Shown one piece after another: positions 47,145 to 56,747 of a DNA stretch of 64,000 nt; position 1 is the first letter of the stretch; every line of letters begins with the position of its first letter. The stretch is from Deroplatys truncata (Eukaryota; Arthropoda; Insecta; Mantodea; Mantidae): assembly GCA_030765065.1 (NCBI GenBank), contig CM060990.1, positions 414,107,198 through 414,171,197 on the forward strand, written 5' to 3'. Under the pieces are notes generated by a model that saw only the letters and a program-made list of their open reading frames with translations, did no database searches and was not told the DNA's origin. The translations under genes and the position numbers were made by a program.

Positions 47145-48461
47145 CTATTTAGAAGGGCGGCTTAAAATTACCTTTTGTTTAACCTTTGGGCTCGGGCTTT
47201 TGGTATGGAGTTGGTCAGACTCCATAGCGTCCTCGGAGGGAGGGCCCACGCGCTCAGTGCCAGAAACCGATTCAAGCGCCGTGAATCGGTTCTGGGTGGC
47301 GATGGGTGAAGGGTGCCGCTGAGCGCGGCTTGTCCCAGGACCATCCTGGGACAGCGACCTCCGAGGAGGAGAAGGTGAACTTTTGTTACCGCGCGCACGC
47401 GGAGGGTCTTTCAAAAAATCTTCCCTACGAAGTTTCTGCTTGGGCTTCTTTTCAACGGCTTGCGACTTCATTGACTTGGGACCAGGTTTATACGGCTTGG
47501 TAACTGTAGCCTTAATAGACGGCCGGATGGTAGTGGCGGTTAATCCAGTCAAGGTTCAGTTCTGAGTTTCGGCATCTACTCGTGGTACTGGCGAGGCAAC
47601 AACAGAACTAAATGTGCCAGATCGCAGGAGTGAAGGTTGGCGCGCATGGAAACGCCTCCGGGCTTCAGCGAAGGAGAGTTTTTCCTTTACCCGGATCTCC
47701 TGGATCGCCTTCTCGTCCAAATACCGCGGACAGTCGGTAAACGAAGCAGAATGTGACCCTTTAGAATTAACGCAGACGGGGGCTGTTGAACAGGTACCTT
47801 CGTGTGAGGGCTGGCTACATGTTGCACAGATGTTAACGGCACTCTTACAGGAGACTTGCGTATGCCCAAAACGTTGGCATTTAAAACAACGCAGAGGTCT
47901 AGGAATATAAGGCCTCACAGAAATCCGTTCGTACCCTGCGGAAATGCTCGTGGGCAGATCGACGCCATCAAATTTAATAAACAGGGTACGAGTGGGTACC
48001 AATACGCCGTCGCGTTTGGCCTGCACTCGATGCACTGCAGTGACCTTTTGATCAGATAGATATTCTACGAGATCCTCGTCCGATATACCATCGAGGCTAT
48101 GGGTGGTAACGACGCCCCGACAGGAGTTCAATGTGCGGTGCTTCTCAACACGGATGGGGTAACCGTGGAGAAGCGTAGCGCGCAACAAGGTCTTACTTTG
48201 CTGATCGGACTTAGTTTGTGCCAATAAGGAACCATTCCGTAGACGAGTGCATGATTGAACCGCACCAGCAATAGCATCTATGCCCTTCTGAATTATAAAA
48301 GGGTTCACCTTCTCAAAGTTTTGTCCTTCTTCTGTTCTCGAAATGACCAAGTAACAACCAGATGACGGCGGTGCTACTTCTGTTACAATAACTTTTCGGC
48401 GCTTGTTTGTATTAATGGAGGAAGGGTGCTCCATAGCGAGATAAATCCTCCACCATTGCAA
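47145..48461 (-). pseudogene. LINE copy 12 ORF1, one nonsense codon
   Basis: 438 codons from MQWWRIYLAMEHPSS with a single internal TGA (W to stop after VDAETQN, 47553-47555). Three zinc knuckles: CFKCQRFGHTQVSC, CATCSQPSHEGTC and CVNSKGSHSASFTDC, whose second Cys is Ser. The basic tail ends KVILSRPSK. The part before the stop (301 codons) retains all knuckles and could fold on its own. Confidence 0.92.
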
Positions 48462-49068
48462 CCGTCTCCGACCTCGGGCTCTGACTTCTCGGGCGTTACC
48501 CCGGCTTGAGTGAGTGGCCTATCTATACCAGACTCACCCCAGGGTCACACCTCCCAGAACATAGACAGAGGGACCCAATCGCTGTCAGAAGTCAGCAGCT
48601 CATGCAATGGCCCCCCGCGGGACTGCAGTTGAACAGCGGATACGTACACAAACCCTACATGACGACCCCGGGTGGTGGGGATGACGCCATTACCCACTCA
48701 CCCAGCTGCGCACGCGGTGCGCGGGTATCCGTCAGGCCGTGTCCACGGAGGATTTAAATAAAAAGATAAAAGAAACTAAAACTGTGTGGGCGTTTCGCAC
48801 GCAAGGTAGGCCGGCGGGGAAGAAAAAGGGTTATGCGAATGCCGTGGTGCGAAATGGCCGGAAAGTGATACGGGAAGAAAGAAACGATGGTGAGGTGCGG
48901 TATGAATGGAATGCAAAGAACGCACGAGAGCCTACCTGTGGTCCACCGGTCACTGGAAGAACCCACCTCGACCGGATGGGGGTGAGGGGATGAATATGGC
49001 GATGATTGGCTCGGGAACCCCCGGGTGCGCCAAAAACCCGTACTCACATAAGGTGAGCCCCTGAGGGG
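48462..49068 (-). promoter_or_regulatory. 5'UTR and terminal hairpins of LINE copy 12
   Basis: 607 bp. The last 26 bases hold two abutting hairpins: CTCAC(49043-49047)/GTGAG(49053-49057) with a 5-base loop, and CCCC(49058-49061)/GGGG(49065-49068) with loop TGA. On the element RNA these are the first structures at the 5' end. The region also has a C-run next to GCGGG near 48611. Promoter function is inferred from related LINEs with internal promoters. Confidence 0.65.
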
Positions 49069-49071
49069 TCA

Positions 49072-49083
49072 CCTTGTTGCTGA
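49072..49083. repeat. Target site duplication of copy 12, right
   Basis: CCTTGTTGCTGA, identical to 43006-43017. The flanking text (AAGTGACTGG) continues the interrupted duplicated sequence; unit 2 has the matching TTGTTACTGCTAAAGTGACTGG at 50591. Confidence 0.95.
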
Positions 49084-49404
49084 AGTGACTGGTAAGTCGT
49101 GGCATGGCAGTGGTTCACCTCCTAACTTTGGAAATCATCTTTTGGATGGCACTGAAATGGAAGCGCTTCATTCAGAGTTTTGGTGAATGGGGACTTCTAG
49201 ATAATTATCTGGCTGCAAGAAACTCCAAAAGACCGCTCCAACTTGCCACCGACTCATGGCATAATGAATGGAGAAAACCTATGTGAAGCGGCTCCAACCC
49301 ACCATGCAACCCTGCTAGTCAGTGAGTAAACTCTTGTCCAAACAGCATCAGTCACTCGAGAGATAAGATTAAGAGCACATGTTATACAAACTACCCTGTC
49401 AGGA

Positions 49405-49519
49405 TACGACTTTGTTCTGGAAGTTATTGAAGCCTACAAAAAGTTGCCATGTCTATGCAGATTAGAATAGTGATTGCAACAAGGTGAAAAGAAATGCCAT
49501 TCTGAAGGAACTAGTAACC
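49405..49519 (+). pseudogene. MADF-like domain remnant
   Basis: Plus-strand DFVLEVIEAYKKLPCL is followed after a one-base shift by NSDCNKVKRNAILKELV. This matches the shape of a MADF domain, with an acidic helix LIE.Y...PCLW and then NK.KRN.A...L. It has in-frame stops. MADF proteins are host DNA-binding factors or the accessory protein of PIF/Harbinger transposons; which applies here cannot be told. Confidence 0.42.
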
Positions 49520-49574
49520 TTGTTTTTATTCAAACATAAAAGGCAGCAGCAGTCATAAGTTGTTCTTCACTGAT

Positions 49575-50592
49575 TGCTTATGTCCATTCACTATACACAA
49601 ACATGATATTTGATTAAATAATGAAATGCAAAGCAAAGAAAAGTTCATAAATACAGAGAAGAAACACATGAAGAAAAAATCCGAAACTATTATGAAATGG
49701 ATATTTAAAAGCCAAATCATTTTAATTATACTTTAAGGGTTTGGAGTAGATTTACTTCATTAATTTCAAGTAATGGGCCTTGTAGATTTCTTTTCAGGTT
49801 TAATAATAACATGTTAAATTAAATATAAGTTGCATGGAGTTTATGGATAGCAGACCCATTGCACTACACCAGACAGATGGTGGCTCCCCAATTCACTAAA
49901 AGTTTGGAGTGGCACCACTATATTCAAATGTTTGGAGTGATAGTGAATGGTCACCTATAGATATCTGGCCATGCAAAAATCCAACAGACTGCTTTCAACA
50001 TGCCACAAAGGAATTTGTTCTTAAAGAATAGTAAAATATCAAGTGAAATACAACAGGTTATATGGAGTTTGGAGATTCTGATCATTATGAAACCTTTACA
50101 TTATGAAGAAAAGAAAAAAGAAATTACTGGTCACTTTGCCCTTGCTTAATACTAATCACAATATGCCACTAAAAGCACTGGTTTACAAAAATAAAAACAC
50201 TTGTGCAATAGGATGCATTAGTTTTGCACATGATGTCACATAGAGGAAATCCTGTACTTTCTGAACTCCACCTGGCTTGAAAAGAGTGGCTTGGATTTTC
50301 TAAATGCTTCCAAGAAAAATGTCCAAATAGAATACTTCGAAAACTCTATTCATTACTGACAGAATTGATTTTAAAAGCAAAAAATCTTGAAATCTTACCA
50401 AGCATTAAGAAATATGAAGATGTCATAAAATACAAAGAATTTATGAAAATATTATCAAATATGAAATATTTTGTCTAATGCATTGAATTCTACACACTAC
50501 TAAACATAAAAGCACTTGTTCCCACAATGTAGCAAGAATGGTTTCATAAAATGAAATTTCATATTTCACCTGCCTCTAGTACTAAATATTTG
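49575..50592 (+). repeat. Diverged duplicated sequence, unit 2
   Basis: Second copy of the 42267-43005 sequence. It is longer because of about 270 bp near 49800-50050 that itself repeats a smaller motif (GCATGGAGTTTATGG and TATATGGAGTTTGG). Correcting for copy 12, the two units start about 1.24 kb apart. It ends near a stretch matching the 49072-49200 flank (AAGTGACTGG...TGGGGACTT). Confidence 0.6.
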
Positions 50593-50720
50593 TTACTGCT
50601 AAAGTGACTGGAAGTCCTGACACAGTAGTGAGTGACTCCCTAGTTTTGGATGTCAGCTTTTTGATGACATCAAAATTGCTCTCAGAGTATGAATGAATGG
50701 TGGACTTTAGCAAGAATTTC

Positions 50721-50805
50721 CATCCATCCATCCGCCGCCCGCCCGCCCGTCCGTCCGTCCGTCCGTCCGTCCGTACATCCATCCATCCGTCCACCCATCC
50801 ATCCC
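50721..50805 (+). repeat. (CCGT/CCAT)n tetranucleotide microsatellite
   Basis: CATCCATCC, then GCCC/CCGT units, then CATCC again: an interrupted tetranucleotide array with no coding content. A poly-T run follows at 50884-50892. Confidence 0.95.
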
Positions 50806-51041
50806 GAAAAGAAACAAACAAATAAATACAAAGACAAGTTTCAGGATATTGCAGTGAAAGAGAACTGTTTTGCTAGAAAGTGATTTTTTTTTTACTTTTG
50901 ACTAGGGGAGGGGTAGTTCAGAGGTTTCTATTTCAGTTCATGATGATTACAATTTAGTGAAAAAAATCGGAAACATTTGTAGACATTAGCTTGATATGGA
51001 TTGGATGAGCTATGTAGGGATCGATTGTAACATGACTCAAT

Positions 51042-51053
51042 TTGTTTGGCCTA
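51042..51053. repeat. Target site duplication of copies 13+14, left
   Basis: TTGTTTGGCCTA matches TTGTTTGGGCTA at 56287-56298 (11 of 12). It lies outside copy 13, but its partner lies outside copy 14, so it belongs to the older insertion, copy 14. Confidence 0.82.
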
Positions 51054-52567
51054 TGATGTGATGTGATGTGATAGGGCTTAAGGGCGCTCAACTGCTAGGG
51101 TTATTAGCGCCCTTACAATGTATAAAATATACAATCGAAAAGTAAAAAAACTAAAAAACCCATACACAAACCCGCTTGGTCAAAAACACTAAAAACACAA
51201 CAGACCAAAAGCTAAAATCTACACACTAAAATCATGGTCACTAAAAGAATAAAACGAGTCAAGAACTGTAGAATGCAAGGGACATGAGCGTCTTATGTCC
51301 GTCGGGGAGAAGAGCCCCATTAAAACTGATAATATAAAATCTCAAAGCTAAAAGACGCTCAGCGCATCAAATGCGACGATTAAAACCAATGTCACTTATA
51401 AAACGTAAAAGACATTCTACAGCATGCGCGTCGTCTGCCAAAACGTTGGCTATGCCAACAGGCAGACCCAAGCGAACGAGCAGCGGAGCTAAAACTTGAC
51501 ACTCAGTTAAAATGCGACGCACCGTTAAGGGCACGTCACACTGCTGACACAGTGGAGCGGGATCACCACTGCGCAGGTAACTATGACTAAAACGGCAATG
51601 TCCAATTCGTAAACGGGCTAAAGGTACCTCTTCCCGACGTGAAGAACGAGAAGAGCTACCCCAGATTAACGGGAGAGGCTTAACCTCCCGCAATTTGTTC
51701 CCCCGGAGGGCCGTTCACTCATCGCGCCAAAGCGAGAGGATGCGACGACGTAAAATAACACACCAATCTGACGAGGGAATAACAGAGGTAAAAAATCTGG
51801 GTAATAAAATCGCCGATTTCGCAGCGGCGTCGGCAGACTCATTACCTGAGATGCCCACATCACCTGGAATCCACATGAAGGAGACGCTGATGCCAGAGAC
51901 ACCAAGCGAGTGGAGCAGGTCATGTATGCGCTGTACGAGTGGGTGGTAATGGTACAGCGCATTAATACTCTAAAGGGCACTCAGAGAGTCCGTACAAATA
52001 AAACAGTGCCGTAAGTCGTGCCGCTGAATGTATAAAACAGGTTGAAAAATGCTAAAAAGTTCGGCGGTAAAAATTGAACATTGTCCAGGTAAACGAAACG
52101 TAAAACTACAGTGACCAAAAACAAAGGCACATTGAACTCCAGCTTCAGTCTTAGATCCATCGGTAAAGATAAAATGGAAGTTCCCGTATTGAGCCCGAAC
52201 TTCTAAAAAAGCCGATCTAAAGACTGAAGCAGGGGTCTCAGTCTTCGGCATCGACGTTAGCCCAAGGTGACAGTGGGCCTCAGCGCGGGACCATGGAGGA
52301 AAACGCGTTTCCCCCCGTGGAAGGGCCGGCGCTGGCGGAACGTCTAAATGACGAAGGAGCTGTCGAAAGCGAACCCCTGGAGGGAGCAAAGCAGAGGAGC
52401 TAATGAAATAGTGACGATCAAGTGACTCCTCGAAAAATAACTCGAAGGACGTGTGGTCAGGCAAGCTTGAGATTCGACAGGCATAGGTGCACAAAAGCAT
52501 CTCACGCCGGAAGGACAGCGGAGGCTCTGCAGCATCAGCATACAGACTGGGAACAGGGCTGGTTGGA
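51054..52567 (-). mobile_element. LINE copy 13, 5'-truncated, stacked in tail of copy 14
   Basis: The tail is TGATGTGATGTGATG, a pentamer rather than the usual trimer. It has a 3' hairpin variant, an older 3'UTR, then ORF2 to the RT end. It stops at GGGCTGGTTGGA (about 52564), where the TGATGATGATG tail of copy 14 begins. The outer target duplication shows it landed inside the tail of copy 14. Confidence 0.92.
51367..52545 (-). pseudogene. LINE copy 13 ORF2 C-terminal fragment
   Basis: RNase H and the end of RT in two main frames: 51970-52500 (FIFTDGSKTEAGVQCAF, FTAELFSIFQP, CTDSLSAL) and 51367-51693 (C-terminal finger LCQQCDVPLTVRRILTEC, with the His of the finger replaced by Arg). Frameshifts near 51680 and 51975 separate the H/D motif region. 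Confidence 0.83.
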
Positions 52568-52895
52568 TGTGATGATGATGATGAGATGCGGTTTAAGGGC
52601 GCGAAACTGCTAAGGTCATCAGCGCCCTTACAATGTATAAAATAGAAAGTAAAAAATATAAAAGAAACGCATAATTAAAAAAAACGGGACACTAACCCGC
52701 GATGTCCAAAAATTTAAAACAACAATAATACAACAATGCCAAAAACTAACACACTAAAAGCATAGGCAATAAAAGATTCAAACGTGTCAAGGACTGTAGA
52801 ATTCGAGGGACATGAGCGCCTTTTGTCCTCTGGGGATTAGAGTCCCCATAAAAACAGACAGAATAAAATGACTAAGCTAAAAGGCACTCAACGCA

Positions 52896-53800
52896 TTAAA
52901 TGCGCAGATTAAAATCACTGTCATGAATAAAACGTAAAACACATTCTACAGCACGCGTGTCGTCTGCCAAAACGTTGGCTAGGCCAACAGGCAGACCCAC
53001 ACGAGCACGCAATGCAGCTAAAACCTGACACTCTGTTAAAATGTGACGCACCGTTAAGGGCGCATCACACTGCCCACAGAGTGGTGCGTGGTCACCACTG
53101 AGCAAATACCTATGACTAAAAACACAATGTCCAATCCGTAAACGAGCTAAAATTACCTCTTCCCGACGACACGAACGAGAAAAGGTACCCCTGACCAACG
53201 GGAAAGGCTTAACCTCCCGCAACTTGTTCCCCCGAAGGGCCGTCCACTCATCGCGCCAGCGCGAGAGGATGCGGCGACGTAAAATAACACACGAATCTGA
53301 CGAGGGAACAACAGAGGAAAAAATCTGGGTAATAAAATCGCCGATTTGACAGCGGCGTCGGCAGACTCATTACCAGAGATGCACACATGACCTGGGATCC
53401 ACATGAAGGAGATACTGGTGCCAGAGACACCAAGCGAGTGGAGCAGGTCATGAATGCGCTGTACGAGTGGGTGGTAATGGTACAGCGCATTAATACTCTG
53501 AAGGGCACTCAGAGAGTCCGTAAAAATAAAACAGTGCCGTAAGTCGTGCCGCTGAATGTACAAAACAGATTGATAAATGCTAAAAACTTCGGAGGTAAAA
53601 ATTGAACATTGTCCAGGTAAACGAAGCGTAAAACTATTTCCACCACAAAAAGGGCACATCCTACTCCAGCATCAGTCTTAGATCCATCAGTAAAGATAAA
53701 ATCAAAGTCCCCAAATTGCGACTGAAGTTCTAAAAACGCTGATCTAAAGACTGAAGAAGGGGTCTCACTCTTCGGCATCGACGATAACCCAAGGTGACAG
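52896..53800 (-). pseudogene. LINE copy 14 RNase H and C-terminal finger
   Basis: RNase H motif 1 (FIFTDGSKTDAGVGCA, 53509-53817) is separated from the later motifs (CGGNSFTLRLPGQCSIF, IPGHVCISGNESADAAVK, 53153-53659) by a one-base difference in the A/T run at 53647-53651, the same place as in copies 11 and 15. Another shift near 53320 leads to the finger LCGQCDAPLTVRHILTEC. Confidence 0.87.
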
Positions 53801-55355
53801 AGGGCCTCAGCGCGCAACCATGGAGGAAAACGCGTTTCCCCCTTGAAAGCGTCGGCGCTGGCGTAACGTCCAAATGCCGAAGAAGCTGACGAAATCCAAC
53901 CCCTGGAGGGAGCAAAGCAGAGGAGCTAACTAAATATTGCCGGTCGAGTGAATCCTCGTAAAATGCCACGAAGGACGGGTGGTCAGGCAAGCTGGAGAGT
54001 CGGCAGGCATAGCTACATAGGAGCAGCTCACGCCTGAAGGACAGCGGAGGCTCTGCAGCCTCAGCGTAAAGACTGGGAACGGGGCTAGCTGGAAAGGCCC
54101 CTGTAGCGACTCTAATACCACGATGATGAATGAGATTCAAACGACGTAACACAGATGGACGTGCCGATGAAAAGACAATACACCCGTAATCAAGTTTGGA
54201 TCGGACCAAAGAGCGATAAAGACGCAGAAGGACGGTCCGAACAGCTCCCCAGGATGTGCCACTTAAAACACGTAAAAGATTAAGAGAACGCTCACACTTA
54301 GCTTTTAAAAAGGAAATGTGCGAGGTCCAACACATCTTCCTATCAAAAATCAACCCCAAAAATTTCACTTCGTCTGCAAACGGAAGTATCCCTGGCCCAA
54401 GATGGAGAGAGGGCGAAGGGAAATACTTCCGGCGCCAGAAGTTGATGCAGACGGATTTCTCGGCGGAGAAATTAAAGCCGTTGGCGTTACTCCAGGCGTA
54501 GAGACGGTCGATACAGCTCTGGAGACGGCGTTCGAGTAGACAGGTCCGCCGTGAACTGAGGGCCCACGCGCTCAGAGCCAGAAACCGACTCCATCGCTGA
54601 GAATCGGTTCTGGGTGGCAACGGGTGAAGGGGGCCGCTGAGCGCGGCTTGTTCAGGAGCGTAATGGGACTGCGATCTCCGAGGAGGAGGAGGAGGAGGAG
54701 AAGGTGAACTTGGTTTGCCGCACGCACGCGGAGGGTCTTTTAAAAAATCTTCCCTGCGAAATTTCTGCTTCCATTTCTTCTCAGGAGCTTGTGACTTTAT
54801 AGATTTTGCACCAGGTTTATAGGGCTTGGTAACTGTAATAGGCTTGGACGGCCGGATGGTAGTGGCAGTCAATGCAGTCATGGACCAAGTTTGAGTTTCT
54901 GCATCCTTCCGGGGTACTGGCGAGGCAACAACAGAACTAAATATACCAGATCGCAGGAGTGAAGGTTGGCGCGCATGGTAACGCCTCCGGGCTTCGGCGA
55001 AGGAGAGTTTTTCCTTTACCCGGATCTCCTGGATCGCCTTCTCGTCCAAAGAGCGCGGACAGTCACCAAAGGAAGCACAGTGTGACCCTTTGCAATTGGC
55101 GCAGACGGGGGCTGTTGAACAGGCACCTTCGTGTGAGTGCTGGCTACATGTTGCACATATGCTAACGGCACTCTTACAGGAGACTTGCGTATGCCCAAAA
55201 CGTTGGCATTTAAAACAACGCAGAGGTCTAGGAATATAAGACCTCACAGAAATCCGTTCGTACCCTGCGGAAATTCTCTTGGGCAGATCGATGTCATCAA
55301 ATGTTATAAACAGGGTACGAGTGGGTACCAATACTCCGTCGCGTTTAGCCTGCAC
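53730..55355 (-). CDS. LINE copy 14 in-frame ORF1-RT fusion (541 aa, deletion product)
   Basis: One open frame joins the zinc-knuckle half of ORF1 to the C-terminal RT region. Residues ~25-90: CFKCQRFGHTQVSC, CATCSQHSHEGAC, CANCKGSHCASFGDC. Then the basic tail with an expanded run of prolines (PSPPPPPPRR). From about residue 265, directly after WALSS, comes RRTCLLERRLQSC and the RT thumb and connection up to DVTPAPTL. The FVDD catalytic motif lies just upstream of the junction in intact ORF2 and is lost. The upstream end is a CGA-to-TGA change (55356-55358) that cuts off the first ~145 ORF1 codons. It is probably a chance deletion product, but it stays open over 1.6 kb. Confidence 0.75.
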   Translation of the reverse strand: MQAKRDGVLVPTRTLFITFDDIDLPKRISAGYERISVRSYIPRPLRCFKCQRFGHTQVSCKSAVSICATCSQHSHEGACSTAPVCANCKGSHCASFGDCPRSLDEKAIQEIRVKEKLSFAEARRRYHARQPSLLRSGIFSSVVASPVPRKDAETQTWSMTALTATTIRPSKPITVTKPYKPGAKSIKSQAPEKKWKQKFRREDFLKDPPRACGKPSSPSPPPPPPRRSQSHYAPEQAALSGPLHPLPPRTDSQRWSRFLALSAWALSSRRTCLLERRLQSCIDRLYAWSNANGFNFSAEKSVCINFWRRKYFPSPSLHLGPGILPFADEVKFLGLIFDRKMCWTSHISFLKAKCERSLNLLRVLSGTSWGAVRTVLLRLYRSLVRSKLDYGCIVFSSARPSVLRRLNLIHHRGIRVATGAFPASPVPSLYAEAAEPPLSFRRELLLCSYACRLSSLPDHPSFVAFYEDSLDRQYLVSSSALLPPGVGFRQLLRHLDVTPAPTLSRGKRVFLHGCALRPSVTLGYRRCRRVRPLLQSLDQRF

Positions 55356-55790
55356 TCAATGAAGTGCCGTTACCTTTTGGTCGGAAAGATTTTCCACCAG
55401 CTCTTCGTCCGACATACCATCGAGGCTATGGGTGATGATGACGCCTCGACAGGAATTCAAGGTACGGTGCTTCTCAACACGGATGGGATAACCGTGGAGA
55501 AGCGTGGCGCTCAACAAGCACTTTCTTTGTGCCTCGGACTTGCTTTGCACTAACAACGAACCATTACGAAGCCGAGTGGAGGAAAGAACCGGACCAGCAA
55601 TTGAATCAATGACCTTTTGGATAACAAAAGGGTTCACCTTCTCGAAAGTTAGACCTTCCTCGGTACGGGTAATCACTAAGTAACCACCAGCTGTTGGCGG
55701 TGCTACTTCTGTTACTACAACTTTGCGGCGCTTGTTGATAACAATGGAGAAAGGGTGCTCCATAGCGAGATAAATCCTCCACCATTGCAA
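55356..55790 (-). pseudogene. LINE copy 14 ORF1 N-terminal part
   Basis: 144 codons from MQWWRIYLAMEHPFS to a TGA that replaces the Arg codon in AVHRVQ. It contains the family segments VNPFVIQKVIDSIAGP and HGYPIRVEKHRTLNSCRG. The same frame continues past the stop into the fusion frame. Confidence 0.85.
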
Positions 55791-56286
55791 CCGTCTCCGA
55801 CCTCGGGCTCTGACTTCTCGGGCGTTACCCCGGCTTGGGTGAGTGGCCTATCTATACCAGACTCACCCCAGGGTCACACCTCCCAGAACATAGACAGAGG
55901 GACCCAATTGCCGTCAGAAGTCAGCAGCTCATGCAATGCCCCCCCCCTCGCGGGACTGCAGTTGAACAGCGGATACGAACACAAACCCTACATGACGACC
56001 CCGGGTGGTGGGGATGACGCCAAGGTAGGCCTGCGAGGAAGAAAAAGAGATTTGCGAATGTCGTGGTGCGAAATGGCCGGAAAGTGGCAAGGGAAGAAAG
56101 AAACGATGGTGAGGTGCAGTATGAATGGAATGCAAAGAACGCACGAGAGCCTACCTTGTGTCCACCGGTCACGAGAAGAACCCACCTCGACCGGATGGGG
56201 GTGAAGGGATGAATATGGCGATGAATGGCTCGGGAACCCCGGGTGCGCCAAAAACCCGTACTCACATAAGGTGAGCCCCTAAGGGG
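55791..56286 (-). promoter_or_regulatory. LINE copy 14 5'UTR with internal deletion
   Basis: Shorter than in copy 12 because GATGACGCC is joined to AAGGTAGGCC at about 56022, removing about 110 bp. Both terminal hairpins are kept; the second reads CCCC-TAA-GGGG. Confidence 0.65.
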
Positions 56287-56298
56287 TTGTTTGGGCTA
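56287..56298. repeat. Target site duplication of copies 13+14, right
   Basis: TTGTTTGGGCTA immediately follows the 5' end of copy 14. The partner is at 51042-51053, with one mismatch. Confidence 0.82.
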
Positions 56299-56543
56299 CC
56301 CTTCATATTATTATAAATAACTACTTGTATTCAAATATTATACATATTTTTATCTCCAATATATATGGATAAATAGGGAGGTCACAGCTAGGAATTGCTT
56401 TCATATTTGTATTACTTATTGTATTTTTTACCCTGTCTGAAAGATTATTCAACAAGTGAGTCTTACTGATGTAAAATATACACACTACTGTTAATATATT
56501 TTGAAACCATCAATTTTAGATAAGAAATCTCTTATTCACTTAC
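56299..56543. other. Host intron, 5' end region
   Basis: AT-rich intronic DNA between the copy 14 target duplication and the splice donor at 56543. Nothing else is seen. Confidence 0.6.
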
Positions 56544-56747
56544 CTGAAAGAGACTTGCGATACCCTTTTTTAAGTTAAGTATGGACAGATCCTCTCCTTG
56601 AGGTACATATACATGTTCTATTTTTCCAGCATTCCAATGGGCAAAGAACGGAATGTTCTGTATTGTTTCCAAGTTTGAAGTATGTGGTACAAAGCCCTCT
56701 GGTTCTGGGGCTTTCCGTGACTTTATATGTAGCTGCAGTGATGACAA
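56544..56747 (-). CDS. Host exon, large lipid transfer protein (vitellogenin-N type, MTP-like)
   Basis: A 68-codon phase 0 exon from LSSLQLHIKSRK to NLKKGIASLFQ. The acceptor is TTTGTTTGTAG|TTG at 56748 and the donor is CAG|GTAAGT at 56544/56543, both strong. KKGIASLFQ at the exon end, preceded by a GK(I/V)E(H/F).Y strand, is the hallmark stretch of the large lipid transfer N-terminal domain; human MTP has IKRGLASLFQ here. The next exon in protein order is at 24056-24199, giving a 32.3 kb intron. Codon use and composition differ from the LINEs. The family is well supported by the combined exons; the exact member is likely MTP, which lipidates apolipophorin in the endoplasmic reticulum, but apolipophorin-like proteins are possible. 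Confidence 0.75.

Larger units (their letters stand above)
43018..49068 (-). mobile_element. LINE copy 12, full length with target duplication
   Basis: A 6.05 kb reference copy: tail 43018-43028, 3' hairpin 43036-43072, AAC/AAT tract (43167-43263), ORF2 43433-47122, ORF1 47145-48461, 5'UTR 48462-49068 with both terminal hairpins. It has a 12 bp target duplication on each side. Three extra bases (TCA, 49069-49071) sit between the 5' end and the duplication, as often left by target-primed reverse transcription. It interrupts the duplicated sequence 42267-50592. Confidence 0.97.
52568..56286 (-). mobile_element. LINE copy 14, internally deleted, complete ends
   Basis: TGATGATGATGATGAGATGCGG tail region (split here), 3' hairpin, 3'UTR, RNase H, RT C-terminal part fused to ORF1 at about 54558, 5'UTR with a ~110 bp deletion at about 56022, and the complete 5' end (CTCACATAAGGTGAG, CCCCTAAGGGG ending 56286). 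The ORF1-to-RT fusion removes roughly 2.4 kb: the ORF1 end, the endonuclease and the RT catalytic centre. Confidence 0.94.

Noticed and set aside
36189-49068. Segmental duplication explaining the similarity of copies 11, 12 and 15
   Set aside because: Copies 12 and 15 have different target duplications and unrelated flanks, so they are separate insertions. Copy 11 lacks one side and is less certain.
50582-50883. Frames rich in Gly/Asp/Arg or Pro/Ser repeats
   Set aside because: Translation of the CCGT/CCAT microsatellite.
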